Origin: Oceanobacillus sp. J11TS1
GTDB taxonomy: Bacteria; Bacillota; Bacilli; Bacillales; Amphibacillaceae
Reading direction: 5' to 3'
NCBI RefSeq assembly: GCF_018333215.1
Contig: NZ_BORO01000011.1
Span: 62,001 to 126,000, forward strand
Length of the DNA: 64,000 nt
Both the position numbers and the translations under genes were made by a program. The notes beneath the pieces were generated by a model, which had not been told where the DNA came from, searched no databases, and was given only the letters and a program-made list of their open reading frames with translations. Position 1 is the stretch's first letter. Every line of letters starts with the position of its first letter. Below, in pieces: positions 28,770 to 37,642 of this stretch.

Positions 28770-28807
28770 TACCTTAAACTACTTCAATAAATATGAAAAT
28801 TCTAAGA

Positions 28808-28823
28808 TTGTACACCTGTACAA
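28808..28823. promoter_or_regulatory. 16-base palindrome in the marR-gpmA gap
   Basis: TTGTACA and TGTACAA flank CC. It lies 39 bases upstream of the marR -35 and 280 bases before gpmA. Possible operator; otherwise the 28770-29103 gap shows nothing I can name. Confidence 0.35.
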
Positions 28824-29103
28824 AAGGCGGACCATCATGGACCTTCTAAGTTACATTTTCGTTCTCTAAATCTGCTGCCAATGCTCTGTCTAAAATAAGT
28901 GTTCTAAATCGAATTAACTTAACATTTTCTGCACGCTCCATTCGTTTTAATATACCACCCTATTGTATTCTCTCATTTCTGCAAACAAGATATTTTTTCC
29001 TGTTTGTTTCATCTGTTAGATAGAAAACGTCTCTTCTTATTAGGTGTAAATAGGCTAGAAAAGGGAATATTATAGGTAAAATCGAAACAGTGAGGGATTA
29101 TAT

Positions 29104-29799
29104 ATGAAGCTAGTATTAATTAGACACGGACAAAGTGAGTGGAATTTAGCCAATTTCTTTACCGGCTGGGCAGATGTGGATTTAACAGAGCATGGCGCTG
29201 CGGATGCAAAACATGCAGGACAGGCATTGAAGCACCACGGGTTTCAATTTGATGTTGCCTATACTTCTTATTTAAAAAGAGCAATTAAAACACTAAATTA
29301 TGTATTAGAAGAAACAGATAGCTTATGGATTCCTGTTCATAAATCCTGGAAACTGAACGAGAGACATTATGGAGCACTGCAAGGATTAAACAAACAAGAA
29401 ACAGCGGAAAAATACGGAGATGAACAAGTTCATATCTGGCGTCGCAGCTTTGATACTGCACCCCCTCTATTAGAAAAAGAAGATGAGCGTTATCCTGGCA
29501 AAGAACAAAAATATAAAGCATTATCAGAGGAAGAAATTCCTCTCGGAGAAAGCCTGGAAACAACAATTAAACGTGTTATTCCCTATTGGGAAGAAGAAAT
29601 TAAACCAGTTGTAAAAGAGGGGAAAAGCGTTATTATCGCAGCACATGGAAATAGTTTAAGAGGCTTAATGAAATACCTTGAAAATATCAGCGATGAGGAT
29701 ATCGTTCATGTTTCTATTCCAACCGGGGTCCCGCTTGTTTATGAGTTAAATGACGATTTAAAGCCGGTCTCAAAATATTTCATCGATCAAGAAGAATAA
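29104..29799 (+). CDS. gpmA: 2,3-bisphosphoglycerate-dependent phosphoglycerate mutase
   Basis: 231 residues, the length of the dPGM family. The phospho-histidine is in [10 protein letters not shown] at residues 5-14; other active-site parts are [24 protein letters not shown] with the catalytic Glu, and [10 protein letters not shown] with the second His. It interconverts 3- and 2-phosphoglycerate in glycolysis. Bacilli usually rely on a manganese-dependent GpmI, so this may be a second isozyme. It stands alone and ends at a bidirectional terminator. Confidence 0.95.
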   Translation: MKLVLIRHGQSEWNLANFFTGWADVDLTEHGAADAKHAGQALKHHGFQFDVAYTSYLKRAIKTLNYVLEETDSLWIPVHKSWKLNERHYGALQGLNKQETAEKYGDEQVHIWRRSFDTAPPLLEKEDERYPGKEQKYKALSEEEIPLGESLETTIKRVIPYWEEEIKPVVKEGKSVIIAAHGNSLRGLMKYLENISDEDIVHVSIPTGVPLVYELNDDLKPVSKYFIDQEE

Positions 29800-29835
29800 G
29801 TAAAAACATCTCATAGAAACCATACTTATCATTTG

Positions 29836-29854
29836 GGGACTTTTTGAACATCCC
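29836..29854 (+). repeat. Truncated end of the MITE-like repeat
   Basis: GGACTTTTTGAACATCC matches the right end of the element at 45839-45855, preceded by a weaker match ACTTATCATTT. Only the end is present. Confidence 0.5.
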
Positions 29855-29862
29855 CTATAAAC

Positions 29863-29910
29863 AAAACTTCATTCAGCAAGATTATATCCTCTCCTGCTGA
29901 ATGAAGTTTT
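29863..29910. terminator. Bidirectional terminator between gpmA and the amidase gene
   Basis: AAAACTTCATTCAGCA pairs perfectly with TGCTGAATGAAGTTTT across 16 bases. Nearly the same hairpin, including the CTCC before the right arm, occurs at 56628-56680. Confidence 0.85.
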
Positions 29911-29913
29911 ATT

Positions 29914-30918
29914 TTACAATCTGCGTGCACCGGTCTCTGGTCCGATATAAATGTTGCGCCGTCCTCTTCCCGTTTGAATCGTCACGACATTCGGATAGGG
30001 CTCAGCTAAGATATCATAGGTTAGCCCACCAAAAGCTGCAGGAGTAAGACTCCAATCACTATTTTTCTTTACAGGTTTAACATTTAACCGATACGTTCGC
30101 CATGTGGATGCAGATGCGGGCAAATGAACACGTTTCGTTGATTTTGGAGCGGAGTTACTCGGAGATTTACCAGATTTTAATGCATTTAACAATCGTGTAT
30201 TTTGCGCTGCGGTCCCGGTATAGTATTGAATACCGTAAGATTTAGCCAATTTAGCACGATTAGCAAAGCTCGAATCCTCTCCAATTGATTTCAAATAGTC
30301 GACAATGGAATGGGTTTCGTTTCCTGTTGAGGGACTTTTATTTCCCTGGTTACCGGAATTCCCTGAACTATTTTTAGACGGTAATTGGAATATCTTTGCA
30401 ATGCCTCGCGCATGTCCAAGTGCAATTTGGTCTAAAAATGCATCTGATTTTAATTTAGCTGCATCGGTTGCATGATCGATAAAACCATTCTCTGTTAAAA
30501 CTGCAGGCATCGTTGATTCGCGCAGCACATGGAAATTAGCTTGATTGCTGCCACGGTTTTGAAAGTCTACTTGCTTCATTATTTCTTCATGCATAATTTG
30601 TCGATATTGTGCTGTTGTCCCTCGATTGGAAAGACCGGAATAGATGTAATCCTCATAGCCGGTTCCTGCGCCAGCATTAATATGAATGGAAACAAAATAA
30701 TCTGCTCCCCACCGGTTTGCACCATTGGTTCGTGCTGTAAGAGATAGCGTACGATCCGTCGTCCGGCTCATGCGAACTTGATGTCCCCGATAATTGTTAT
30801 TCAAGATATTTCTCACTTTTAAAGCAATAGCCAGTGTTAAATGTTTTTCTTGCAACCCATTGCCTACTGCACCTGTATCACTTCCCCCATGACCAGGGTC
30901 TAAATAAATTTTCACCAT
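29914..30918 (-). CDS. N-acetylmuramoyl-L-alanine amidase (Amidase_3) with C-terminal wall-binding region
   Basis: 334 residues. The catalytic domain (1-175) has the zinc ligands and catalytic residues in DPGHGGSDTGA, GLQEKHLTLA, FVSIHINAGAG and LTENGFID. A Ser/Asn/Gly linker (about 178-200) joins a module seen in Bacillus phage endolysins (SIVDYLKSIGEDSSFANRAK, SYGIQYYTGTAAQNTRLLNA) and a beta-rich tail (TWRTYRLNVKP to QTGRGRRNIYI). It cleaves the bond between muramic acid and the stem peptide. There is no signal peptide, as for phage lysins or mother-cell lysis enzymes such as CwlC. No holin or phage gene adjoins. AGGAGG precedes the ATG. Confidence 0.9.
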   Translation of the reverse strand: MVKIYLDPGHGGSDTGAVGNGLQEKHLTLAIALKVRNILNNNYRGHQVRMSRTTDRTLSLTARTNGANRWGADYFVSIHINAGAGTGYEDYIYSGLSNRGTTAQYRQIMHEEIMKQVDFQNRGSNQANFHVLRESTMPAVLTENGFIDHATDAAKLKSDAFLDQIALGHARGIAKIFQLPSKNSSGNSGNQGNKSPSTGNETHSIVDYLKSIGEDSSFANRAKLAKSYGIQYYTGTAAQNTRLLNALKSGKSPSNSAPKSTKRVHLPASASTWRTYRLNVKPVKKNSDWSLTPAAFGGLTYDILAEPYPNVVTIQTGRGRRNIYIGPETGARRL

Positions 30919-31090
30919 ACTTTATACCTCCTTACTTAAAATGTATTAAAAAAAGAGCTTGCCCGTATGGACGTGCTCCTTAAGGTATTTGCTGATTTTC
31001 TATTTTTGATAGTTTTTTGTCTTTATTTTATAGCCTTTCAATCAATAGATTAAATAAGATATTAATCTTACAAACATCCTTCTTTACTGA

Positions 31091-31148
31091 AAAAAACCCT
31101 ATAAAATAAAACAGATAAGTAGTTTTTTATCCGCGTCTATTTTATAGG
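31091..31148 (-). terminator. Terminator of the tetR-type gene
   Basis: CCTATAAAATA and TATTTTATAGG are exact 11-base arms with further inner pairing; leftward it is followed by GGGTTTTTTT. The rest of the 30919-31228 gap shows no gene. Confidence 0.7.
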
Positions 31149-31228
31149 ACACCGTTTAATCGACATGTTTCCCCCACCAGGTGGTAGCTTTCTTACTATT
31201 TTTTCTCTTGCATGTTGCGATTCATATT

Positions 31229-31774
31229 TTACAAATTCCTTTCTATCATATTTCCAACTTGTGCAGCGATGGTTTCTGTATCTCCTTCTACCTCTTCTAA
31301 TACATACGATTCCAGAACTCCCATCACAGCTGTGCCAAGAAATTTTAAAACAATTTGCCGATCTATGTTTTGATTTAATGTTGATTTTTCCAGTTTTTTA
31401 TCTACTTCTCTCATAATAAAAGTAAGTAATTTGTTGTGGAAAGAAATTCTGCTCGTTCCTTGAAATAAGGAAGCAAAGAAAGCTTTATGCTTTTCAAAAT
31501 AATCAAACCAGATAATTGTCCCTTCAATCAGCCCTTTATCTCTCTTTTGATCACATATTTCTCCTAATTCCTCTAAATGCTCATCAACAATCTTATCCAG
31601 CAAATCGTATTTATCAATATAATGTAGGTAAAATGTTTTTCTGCTTAAATCTGCACGTTCCGTAATATCTTTTATCGTAATACTTTCAAATCCTTCTTCA
31701 AGCAGCATCTCTAGGAACGCTTTTCGAATTGCTTTCTGTGACTTCGCAATTCTTCTATCTATTTTTTTCGTCAT
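31229..31774 (-). CDS. TetR/AcrR family transcriptional regulator
   Basis: 181 residues. The N-terminal helix-turn-helix spans 10-60: AIRKAFLEMLLEEGFESITI then DITERADLSRKTFYLHYIDK. The C-terminal ligand domain is helical, as in YsiA/DhaS-like regulators. AAAGGTGA precedes the ATG. It is divergent from the alpha/beta hydrolase gene with a 163-base shared region that holds GGTTAT/ATAACC half-sites, so it probably represses that gene and itself. Confidence 0.9.
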   Translation of the reverse strand: MTKKIDRRIAKSQKAIRKAFLEMLLEEGFESITIKDITERADLSRKTFYLHYIDKYDLLDKIVDEHLEELGEICDQKRDKGLIEGTIIWFDYFEKHKAFFASLFQGTSRISFHNKLLTFIMREVDKKLEKSTLNQNIDRQIVLKFLGTAVMGVLESYVLEEVEGDTETIAAQVGNMIERNL

Positions 31775-31937
31775 GAATGATCACCTTTTCGTTTACATAT
31801 TTGCAGGTTATGGGTATTAGTATACATATAAAACCAGATGGTTATTGCAACTTTTTCGTATAACCTTTACCATTTAGTTTACACGAGGGAATTAAGTAAC
31901 TCAAGTGTACCTTAATTTATAAGGAGGAACTGATACG

Positions 31938-32849
31938 ATGAAATTCACTAAAAAAGAAGTCAGCTTTCTATCTAACGGAGTTCAAGTAGCAGGAATTTTA
32001 AACACACCAGAAAACGCAAGTAAGGAAAACCCGGCGATTGTCTGTGTACATCCGGGAAGCAGCTGCAAAGAACAAACAGCAGGAATTTACGCAGAAAAAT
32101 TTGCTGAGCGTGGTTACATCACTATTGTGTTTGATGCTTCCTACCAGGGAGAAAGTGGCGGAGAGCCTCGTTATGTGGAAGATCCATCCGCTCGTGTAGA
32201 AGATGTTCGCTCTGCAGTAGACTATTTAACAACTTTAGATAATGTGGATAACAATCGCATCGGTATTCTTGGTGTATGTGCCGGAGGAGGTTATGCAGCA
32301 AATGCTGCGATGACTGAAAAACGTATTAAAGCTGTCGGCGCTGTGGCAAGTGCTAACATTGGAAGAATATACCGTGAACAAAATCCAATCCAGACACTGG
32401 AACAAATCGGTGAGCAGCGTACTGCAGAAGCAAATGGTGCTGAACCTATGATTACACAATGGATTCCAAACAGTCAAGAAGAAAGAGAAGAGGCTGGCAT
32501 CGATGATATCGATATTAAAGAAGCCATTGATTACTACAAAACTCCAAGAGGTCAGAGTCCAAATTCTCCAAACAAATTAAACTTTGTCAGCATGGAAAAA
32601 GTACTCGCATTCGATGCTTTCCATTTAGCAGATCAGCTGCTTACTCAGCCATTGCAAATTGTTGTCGGCAACGTAAAAGGCAGCTTTGGCTCTTACCATG
32701 ATGGTCATGAACTTTATGAAAAAGCAGCGTCTAAAGATAAGGATATCCTTGTCCTTGACGGAGTAACGCACTATGATTTATATGACCAGCCGGAACCGGT
32801 CGGAAAAGCTGTTGATAAGCTGGAAGAATTCTATAAAAAATATCTTTAA
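31938..32849 (+). CDS. Alpha/beta hydrolase (dienelactone hydrolase-like, YcjY type)
   Basis: 303 residues. The fold markers are IVCVHPGSSCKEQ (oxyanion loop, residue 33 on), the nucleophile elbow GVCAGGGYAA near 112 where Cys replaces the usual Ser, an acid region LLTQPLQIVVGN, and the histidine in VTHYDLYDQP near 280. A Cys or Ser at the elbow is typical of dienelactone-hydrolase relatives. It is divergent from the TetR-type regulator. AAGGAGG precedes the ATG. Physiological substrate unknown. Confidence 0.87.
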   Translation: MKFTKKEVSFLSNGVQVAGILNTPENASKENPAIVCVHPGSSCKEQTAGIYAEKFAERGYITIVFDASYQGESGGEPRYVEDPSARVEDVRSAVDYLTTLDNVDNNRIGILGVCAGGGYAANAAMTEKRIKAVGAVASANIGRIYREQNPIQTLEQIGEQRTAEANGAEPMITQWIPNSQEEREEAGIDDIDIKEAIDYYKTPRGQSPNSPNKLNFVSMEKVLAFDAFHLADQLLTQPLQIVVGNVKGSFGSYHDGHELYEKAASKDKDILVLDGVTHYDLYDQPEPVGKAVDKLEEFYKKYL

Positions 32850-32948
32850 AAGGATGTTCACAGCGTCCCAAATAATAAGCAACGAATTTCTGCGTTGATT
32901 TTCTTGCTTCTAACCTGGCTACGTTTGTGAATACGCACTTTAAATATT

Positions 32949-32992
32949 AAAAAACTCGTATCCGCCTTTTATTTAGCGGGTACGAGTTTTTT
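32949..32992. terminator. Bidirectional terminator between hydrolase and PTS genes
   Basis: AAAAAACTCGTA-CCGC pairs with GCGG-TACGAGTTTTTT. It serves both convergent transcripts. Just before it, 32848-32930 has weak similarity to the MITE-like element (AGGATGTTCA, CGAATTTCT). Confidence 0.85.
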
Positions 32993-33004
32993 GCTTTGCT
33001 TATT

Positions 33005-33313
33005 TCAGTTTTCCCCATTTAAATCAATTGCCTGCTGCAGCACTTTATCTCCCTGCATCATTCCATAAGCCATCTGATCAATGACAGCGACTTTTACACC
33101 TTGTGGTTCCAGACTTTCTTTAATTTTACCTTCTAAATAACGAACTTGCGGTCCAACGAGAACAACCTGCAAACCTTCCAGTTGATTCTTCAGCTGCGAT
33201 TCCGCTACCGCTTCAATATCTGCTTCAAAACCTTGTTTTTCAGCAGCTTCTATCATCTTCTTTACAAGCATTGATGTCGACATACCTGCTGAGCAAACTA
33301 AACGTATTTTCAT
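33005..33313 (-). CDS. PTS lactose/cellobiose-type EIIB
   Basis: 102 residues. The phosphorylated cysteine is Cys7 in RLVCSAGMSTSMLV, the P-loop of this family. It passes phosphate from EIIA to the sugar being imported through EIIC. It lies one base after the EIIA gene and is last in the operon GH4-EIIC-EIIA-EIIB. Names in other species are celA, licB or chbB; context favours a chitobiose- or cellobiose-like substrate. Confidence 0.93.
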   Translation of the reverse strand: MKIRLVCSAGMSTSMLVKKMIEAAEKQGFEADIEAVAESQLKNQLEGLQVVLVGPQVRYLEGKIKESLEPQGVKVAVIDQMAYGMMQGDKVLQQAIDLNGEN

Positions 33314-33314
33314 A

Positions 33315-33650
33315 TTATTTCTCCTCCAAGCGCTTTATTTTTTGATGCATATCTATCATTTCTACAGCTAAATCTTTTACTGTTAACGCATTCATTAAAT
33401 GATCTTGTGCATGAATAAGAATCACAGAAAGCTCCGTCGTTTTCCCATTCGCCTCATCATGTAATAGATTTGTTTGCATATGATGCGCTTCTGTAAAAGC
33501 CTCATCAGCTGCCTCCATTTTCTGTGCCGCTTCCTCAAATCGACCGTTTTTAGCAAGCTGCAATGCTTCCATCGCATCTGACCTGGCATTCCCAGCATGT
33601 AAGATAATTTGAAAAGAAAGCATTTGCACTTCTTCTTTTGTCATTGTCAT
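33315..33650 (-). CDS. PTS lactose/cellobiose-type EIIA
   Basis: 111 residues from the ATG at 33650; a longer frame reads into the EIIC gene and is not used. The helical-bundle protein carries the active histidine in SVILIHAQDHLMNA near residue 76. It accepts phosphate from HPr and donates to EIIB. It starts two bases after EIIC ends and finishes one base before EIIB starts. Confidence 0.93.
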   Translation of the reverse strand: MTMTKEEVQMLSFQIILHAGNARSDAMEALQLAKNGRFEEAAQKMEAADEAFTEAHHMQTNLLHDEANGKTTELSVILIHAQDHLMNALTVKDLAVEMIDMHQKIKRLEEK

Positions 33651-33652
33651 GA

Positions 33653-34942
33653 TTACTGTCCTCCCATTTTCTCTTTCATCGCACGAACACCTGCCATAAT
33701 GAACGGTACATATATAATAACCGCAACAGCTAAATTGATAAGTTGAAGAATAATCCCTCTGACGCTGCCCCCTGTTACTAAGTAACCGCTTAAAATTGGC
33801 GGAGTTGTCCATGGCAAGATAGCTACTGTTTTTGGCACAAGTCCTGTGGACAACGCGATATAAGAAATAACAGTTAGTGTTACTGGCACAAGAATGAACG
33901 GAATTAAGAAAATTGGGTTTAATACAATTGGCAGACCAAATATCACCGGCTCATTTATGTTAAAGAGTCCCGCTGGAGCAGACAATTTTGCGACTTCTCT
34001 ATACGGATGATTCTTCTCTTTTCGTATAACAATAAAGATAGCAATCAATAACGCAATCGTTGTACCGGACCCTCCCATAAAGACAAAGGAATCCAAGAAT
34101 GGTTTGGTAACAACATTTGGTACATCAAACGCGGACATCCCTTGTTGAAAGAGATTCGCATTTTGCTCAATTAGCGGCAGATAAACCGGCTCAATCACGG
34201 ATCCAATAATATTTGTGCCGTGTAAACCGAAGAACCAAAGTAAATGATTTAAAAAAGAAACCACCAATGCTGCCGGCAACGTATTTCCAAGACCTTGCAG
34301 CGGCTCTTGGATTACATTAAAGATAACCTCAAACATACTGATTTCAACAAATACACTAATTAGTGCCTGGAACAAACCGACTAGCGCAAGAATAATCATT
34401 GCCGGGATTAAGGCAGCAAAAGAACGTGTTACGCCTTCTGGTACACCCTCGGGCATCTTAATGGTAATATTCGCTTTGACAAGCAGGCGAAATAATTCTG
34501 TTACAAGAAGTGCAAGAATAATAGCCACAAATAAACCTTGTGCCCCTAACCAAGCAAAGTTCAATCCCCAGTCCGCTGTTTCCGGTACTAGAATAATATA
34601 GGAAGCAATGGAAATTAAACCAGCCGACAGACCATCTAATTCATAGGTCTTAGCTAAATTATAAGCGATTGTGAATGAAATAAGTAGTCCAATAACTGCA
34701 AATGTTCCATTCCAAACACTTCCGCCTAACTTCTGCCAGTTTCCTTCCCCAAAAATATTGTTTAAAATCTTGACTAAATCGAAGCTGCCGAATGCAGGAA
34801 AATTATTAATTAATACAGCTAAGGAACCAATGATAATTAAAGGCATAATAGCTACAAATCCATCACGGATTGCAACTAAATGACGCTGTGAACCGATACG
34901 GCCAGCAACTTCAATGAATTTTTGCATAAATTTATTATTCAT
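33653..34942 (-). CDS. PTS lactose/cellobiose-type EIIC permease
   Basis: 429 residues with about ten membrane segments. The conserved NEPVIFGLPIVLNPIFLIPF motif near residue 330 is the family substrate-site signature, and FFGLHGTNI is also typical. It moves a beta-linked disaccharide across the membrane with phosphorylation by EIIB. GGGAAGGA precedes the ATG. A 152-base gap separates it from the GH4 gene upstream, possibly an mRNA processing or regulatory gap. Confidence 0.94.
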   Translation of the reverse strand: MNNKFMQKFIEVAGRIGSQRHLVAIRDGFVAIMPLIIIGSLAVLINNFPAFGSFDLVKILNNIFGEGNWQKLGGSVWNGTFAVIGLLISFTIAYNLAKTYELDGLSAGLISIASYIILVPETADWGLNFAWLGAQGLFVAIILALLVTELFRLLVKANITIKMPEGVPEGVTRSFAALIPAMIILALVGLFQALISVFVEISMFEVIFNVIQEPLQGLGNTLPAALVVSFLNHLLWFFGLHGTNIIGSVIEPVYLPLIEQNANLFQQGMSAFDVPNVVTKPFLDSFVFMGGSGTTIALLIAIFIVIRKEKNHPYREVAKLSAPAGLFNINEPVIFGLPIVLNPIFLIPFILVPVTLTVISYIALSTGLVPKTVAILPWTTPPILSGYLVTGGSVRGIILQLINLAVAVIIYVPFIMAGVRAMKEKMGGQ

Positions 34943-35094
34943 TTTTCCTTCCCCTATCTATTAAAATTGTGGTCGAACGAAACTTGAGTTAGTGGTGTTT
35001 TTCCCACTAAATCTTAGTTGAGTTAATCAGGAAATATAGCGTCTTTTTTCCTCTTTCTTATTTTGATATTTCGCCTCTATTCTTTATGGGAAAA

Positions 35095-36408
35095 TTACGG
35101 ACGCTTAAATTGTGGTAAGTAGTCTATATGTGCTTCTAAAAGTTCATCTAAAACAATTTTTGCTTTTTTCTCATCTTGAATCAAAGGATTTACTAAAAAT
35201 GCATTATATGCATCCTCATAATCACCTGAAATACTTGCTTTAATTACGAGCTCTTCCATTGCTTTCATATTTTGAATCATTCCTCGCATCGGTGCGGGAA
35301 TTTCACCAATCGAAATTGGTTTGGGACCATCCTTTGTAATGACGCAATTTGCTTCAATAACTGCATGATAAGGCAAATCAGAAATAGTACCATGGTTCCT
35401 AGTATTTACTGTTTGAATATCATTTCTATCATTATAAATCGAATCCATTAAACTGCAGGCAACTTGACTGTAAAAAGCTCCTCCGCGCTGTTCTAATTCC
35501 TTAGGTTTCTCCCTAAGACTTTCCTGTTTATACAGATTAAACAGAGACTCTTCTAATTCCTGAACAACTTCTGCACGTGTACCGTTTTCTGCATAAGCTT
35601 TTAAATCCTTTTCCAATACCATTTCTGATTGGAAGTAATATTGATGATATGGGTTCGGTAATAGCTTCGTAGATTTGATGAATATCTCTGACCAATCTAA
35701 CGGCATAATGTTCGCTGGACTATAATCAAACTCTTTTTGGATCAGTTTTTGGAATACATCCTCTGTACGATCCTCGCCATCCACCAAAACACGGTCTCCA
35801 AATACAAAATGGTTTAACCCGATAAATCGAATCAATACATCCTCTGGAGGCACTTGCAATAATTCCGCTGTAGAATGACGCATATTAAATGGGATATTAC
35901 ATACACCAATTACTTTTTTATGTGCGGAATGGTTAAGTAATGCTTCTGTAACCATGCCTGCTGGATTTGTAAAATTAATCATCCATGCATCCGGACAAAG
36001 TTCGTGTACTTCTTCAGCTACTTCCATTAGCACTGGAATAGTTCGAAACGCTTTCATTATTCCGCCAGCACCATTTGTTTCTTGTCCAATCAACCCATGT
36101 TTTAACGGGATGCGTTCATCTTGCGCTCTAGCAACTAATCCGCCAACCCGCATCTGTGTTGATACAAAATCTGCTCCTTTTAAAGCATCTCTCCGATTCA
36201 ACGTCCACGTTAATTTTATATCGACACCTGCTTCATCGATCATTCTATTTCCTAATTGACAAATTGTCTCTACTTTTTCTTTGCCCATTTCCACATCTAC
36301 TAGAACAATCTCAGAGACTGGAAATGTAGGCTGCCTCTGAATGAGTCCTTCTAAAATTTCCGGAGTATAACTGGATCCTCCGCCGATAATTACTACTTTT
36401 AAAGACAT
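35095..36408 (-). CDS. GH4 6-phospho-beta-glucosidase (ChbF/LicH/CelF-like)
   Basis: 437 residues from the ATG at 36408 with AAGGAG upstream; the 37-codon longer frame lacks a site. The NAD-binding loop GGGSSYTPE is at residues 8-16; the metal Cys and His are in GVCNIPFNMRH and GLNHFVFGD; NFTNPAGMV is the family signature. GH4 enzymes split phosphorylated disaccharides by an NAD-dependent redox mechanism. It begins the operon with the PTS genes. A CRE-like site lies at 36435-36448, downstream of its promoter, consistent with CcpA roadblock. Confidence 0.93.
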   Translation of the reverse strand: MSLKVVIIGGGSSYTPEILEGLIQRQPTFPVSEIVLVDVEMGKEKVETICQLGNRMIDEAGVDIKLTWTLNRRDALKGADFVSTQMRVGGLVARAQDERIPLKHGLIGQETNGAGGIMKAFRTIPVLMEVAEEVHELCPDAWMINFTNPAGMVTEALLNHSAHKKVIGVCNIPFNMRHSTAELLQVPPEDVLIRFIGLNHFVFGDRVLVDGEDRTEDVFQKLIQKEFDYSPANIMPLDWSEIFIKSTKLLPNPYHQYYFQSEMVLEKDLKAYAENGTRAEVVQELEESLFNLYKQESLREKPKELEQRGGAFYSQVACSLMDSIYNDRNDIQTVNTRNHGTISDLPYHAVIEANCVITKDGPKPISIGEIPAPMRGMIQNMKAMEELVIKASISGDYEDAYNAFLVNPLIQDEKKAKIVLDELLEAHIDYLPQFKRP

Positions 36409-36434
36409 AATTAATTGCTCCTTCAACCCTGTTT

Positions 36435-36448
36435 TGTAATCGCTTTTA
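36435..36448 (-). promoter_or_regulatory. CRE-like site in the GH4 leader
   Basis: TGTAATCGCTTTTA matches the CcpA consensus TGWAANCGNTNWCA at all but one position. It lies 14 bases downstream of the -10 and 27 bases before the start codon. Confidence 0.55.
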
Positions 36449-36461
36449 TTAATCTGTTTAA

Positions 36462-36490
36462 AATGTATCATACAAATTATTATTTGTCTA
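36462..36490 (-). promoter_or_regulatory. Promoter of the GH4-PTS operon with internal palindrome
   Basis: On the minus strand TAGACA, 17 bases, TACATT. The spacer and -35 contain ACAAAT-TATT-ATTTGT (36472-36487), a likely operator for the divergent GntR regulator. Confidence 0.55.
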
Positions 36491-36739
36491 TACGAATTTT
36501 CCGCAAAAAGTAATAACAATTGTTTTTTTTAGCATCGTCTTGTAAACTAGCATTATAAAAGAATCCATGTAATGGTGAATTTCTTACCAATAGGAAAGAA
36601 TACGCTTACTGATTCTACCAGAAATAAGAGCGAAATAAGAGTTCTTCGTTTTTAGTCATATTCATTCTTTTATCCCTTGTCCTTTTATACTCAAAAGGGT
36701 ATGATTTTTTTAAAGTGTCGCAAAAGGAGTACGGAGCTT

Positions 36740-37462
36740 ATGGAAAAAAATCAATCGCTACACACCTACATCAAAGAGGAATTGTTACATCGTATTAAAA
36801 CAAATCAATATCAGCCCGGAGAAAAAATCCCTCCTGAACTGGAATTATGCAAAAGCTTTAATGTAAGCCGTACCACCGTTCGTACTGCGTTAAACCAACT
36901 TACATTAGAAGGGTATTTAGTACGGCAGCAAGGCAGAGGCACATTTGTTGCGGATAAGAAAGTGAAACAAGCCCTATCACAGACAATCAGAAGGTATAGT
37001 GATCAGTTAGTCGATCAAGGGAAGCGTCCAGAAATTGAAGTATTAGACATCTCTGTGGTAGCTGCCAATGAGTTACTATCCACCCATTTAGGTGTTAACC
37101 TGCAGGATCCCATTCAACGTATTGAACGCGTCCGTAAAGCAAATGGGGAAACGACACAATACGAAGTTGCTTATGTTCCTTGGTCTGTTGCACCGGGAAT
37201 CACAGCCGAACATGCTGGCAGTTCCCTCTATAAATCATTAGATGAGTTCTTCCATGTATGGATTGCGAAAACCTCAGAAAATATCGAAATAGCCATTGCA
37301 GACGAACAAATATGCAAATATTTAGAATGTGAACAAGGTCTTCCTTGTTTTTACATTGAAACACTGGCAGAGGATGAAAACGGAAAGAAAGTCGAATTCT
37401 CCCGCTCCTTCTTTCGAGGGGATAAGACAAACTTTTCTATTGAACGTACCTATTCTAAATAA
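36740..37462 (+). CDS. GntR/HutC family regulator with UTRA domain
   Basis: 240 residues from the ATG at 36740, with AAGGAG ten bases upstream; a longer frame is less likely. The winged helix-turn-helix (about 10-70) includes GEKIPPELELCKSFNVSRTT and LTLEGYLVRQQGRGTFV. The UTRA ligand domain (100-235) ends SRSFFRGDKTNFSIE. UTRA domains sense sugar phosphates. Divergent from the GH4-PTS operon, it very likely represses it until a phosphorylated disaccharide appears. It takes the place of the AraC-type ChbR of enterobacteria. Confidence 0.9.
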   Translation: MEKNQSLHTYIKEELLHRIKTNQYQPGEKIPPELELCKSFNVSRTTVRTALNQLTLEGYLVRQQGRGTFVADKKVKQALSQTIRRYSDQLVDQGKRPEIEVLDISVVAANELLSTHLGVNLQDPIQRIERVRKANGETTQYEVAYVPWSVAPGITAEHAGSSLYKSLDEFFHVWIAKTSENIEIAIADEQICKYLECEQGLPCFYIETLAEDENGKKVEFSRSFFRGDKTNFSIERTYSK

Positions 37463-37472
37463 AGTGAAACTT

Positions 37473-37509
37473 CCTTCAGTGAGGGTTTTCTTTCATCCCC
37501 CACTGAAGG
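37473..37509 (+). terminator. Hairpin after the gntR-type gene
   Basis: CCTTCAGTG pairs with CACTGAAGG (with inner GGG/CCC) but there is no T run after it, so termination may be weak. Confidence 0.45.
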
Positions 37510-37525
37510 TTAGTTGAACGAATCG

Positions 37526-37608
37526 GGCCGTTACTGGCTGTTAGATCTCCCATTTAGAAATATAATTTTTTACTCATTTCTTGAAGTGGGAGTCTTATAG
37601 CCAGTTAC
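37526..37608 (+). repeat. Dispersed hairpin repeat, copy B
   Basis: CCGTTACTGGCTGTTA and AGCCAGTTAC form the outer arms, ATCTCCC and GGGAGTCT the inner ones. It is homologous to the reverse of 6700-6823 but lacks the internal 40-base module. Confidence 0.7.
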
Positions 37609-37642
37609 ACTGTGATAAAAATTAAATATCAGGAGTGTTTTT

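Noticed and set aside
28743-29103. Possible riboswitch or small RNA upstream of gpmA
   Set aside because: Only a 16-base palindrome is visible; no conserved riboswitch core or terminator pairing was found.
33651-33812. 54-codon N-terminal extension of the PTS EIIA gene
   Set aside because: It overlaps the EIIC gene in another frame; the ATG at 33650 gives the normal EIIA N-terminus.
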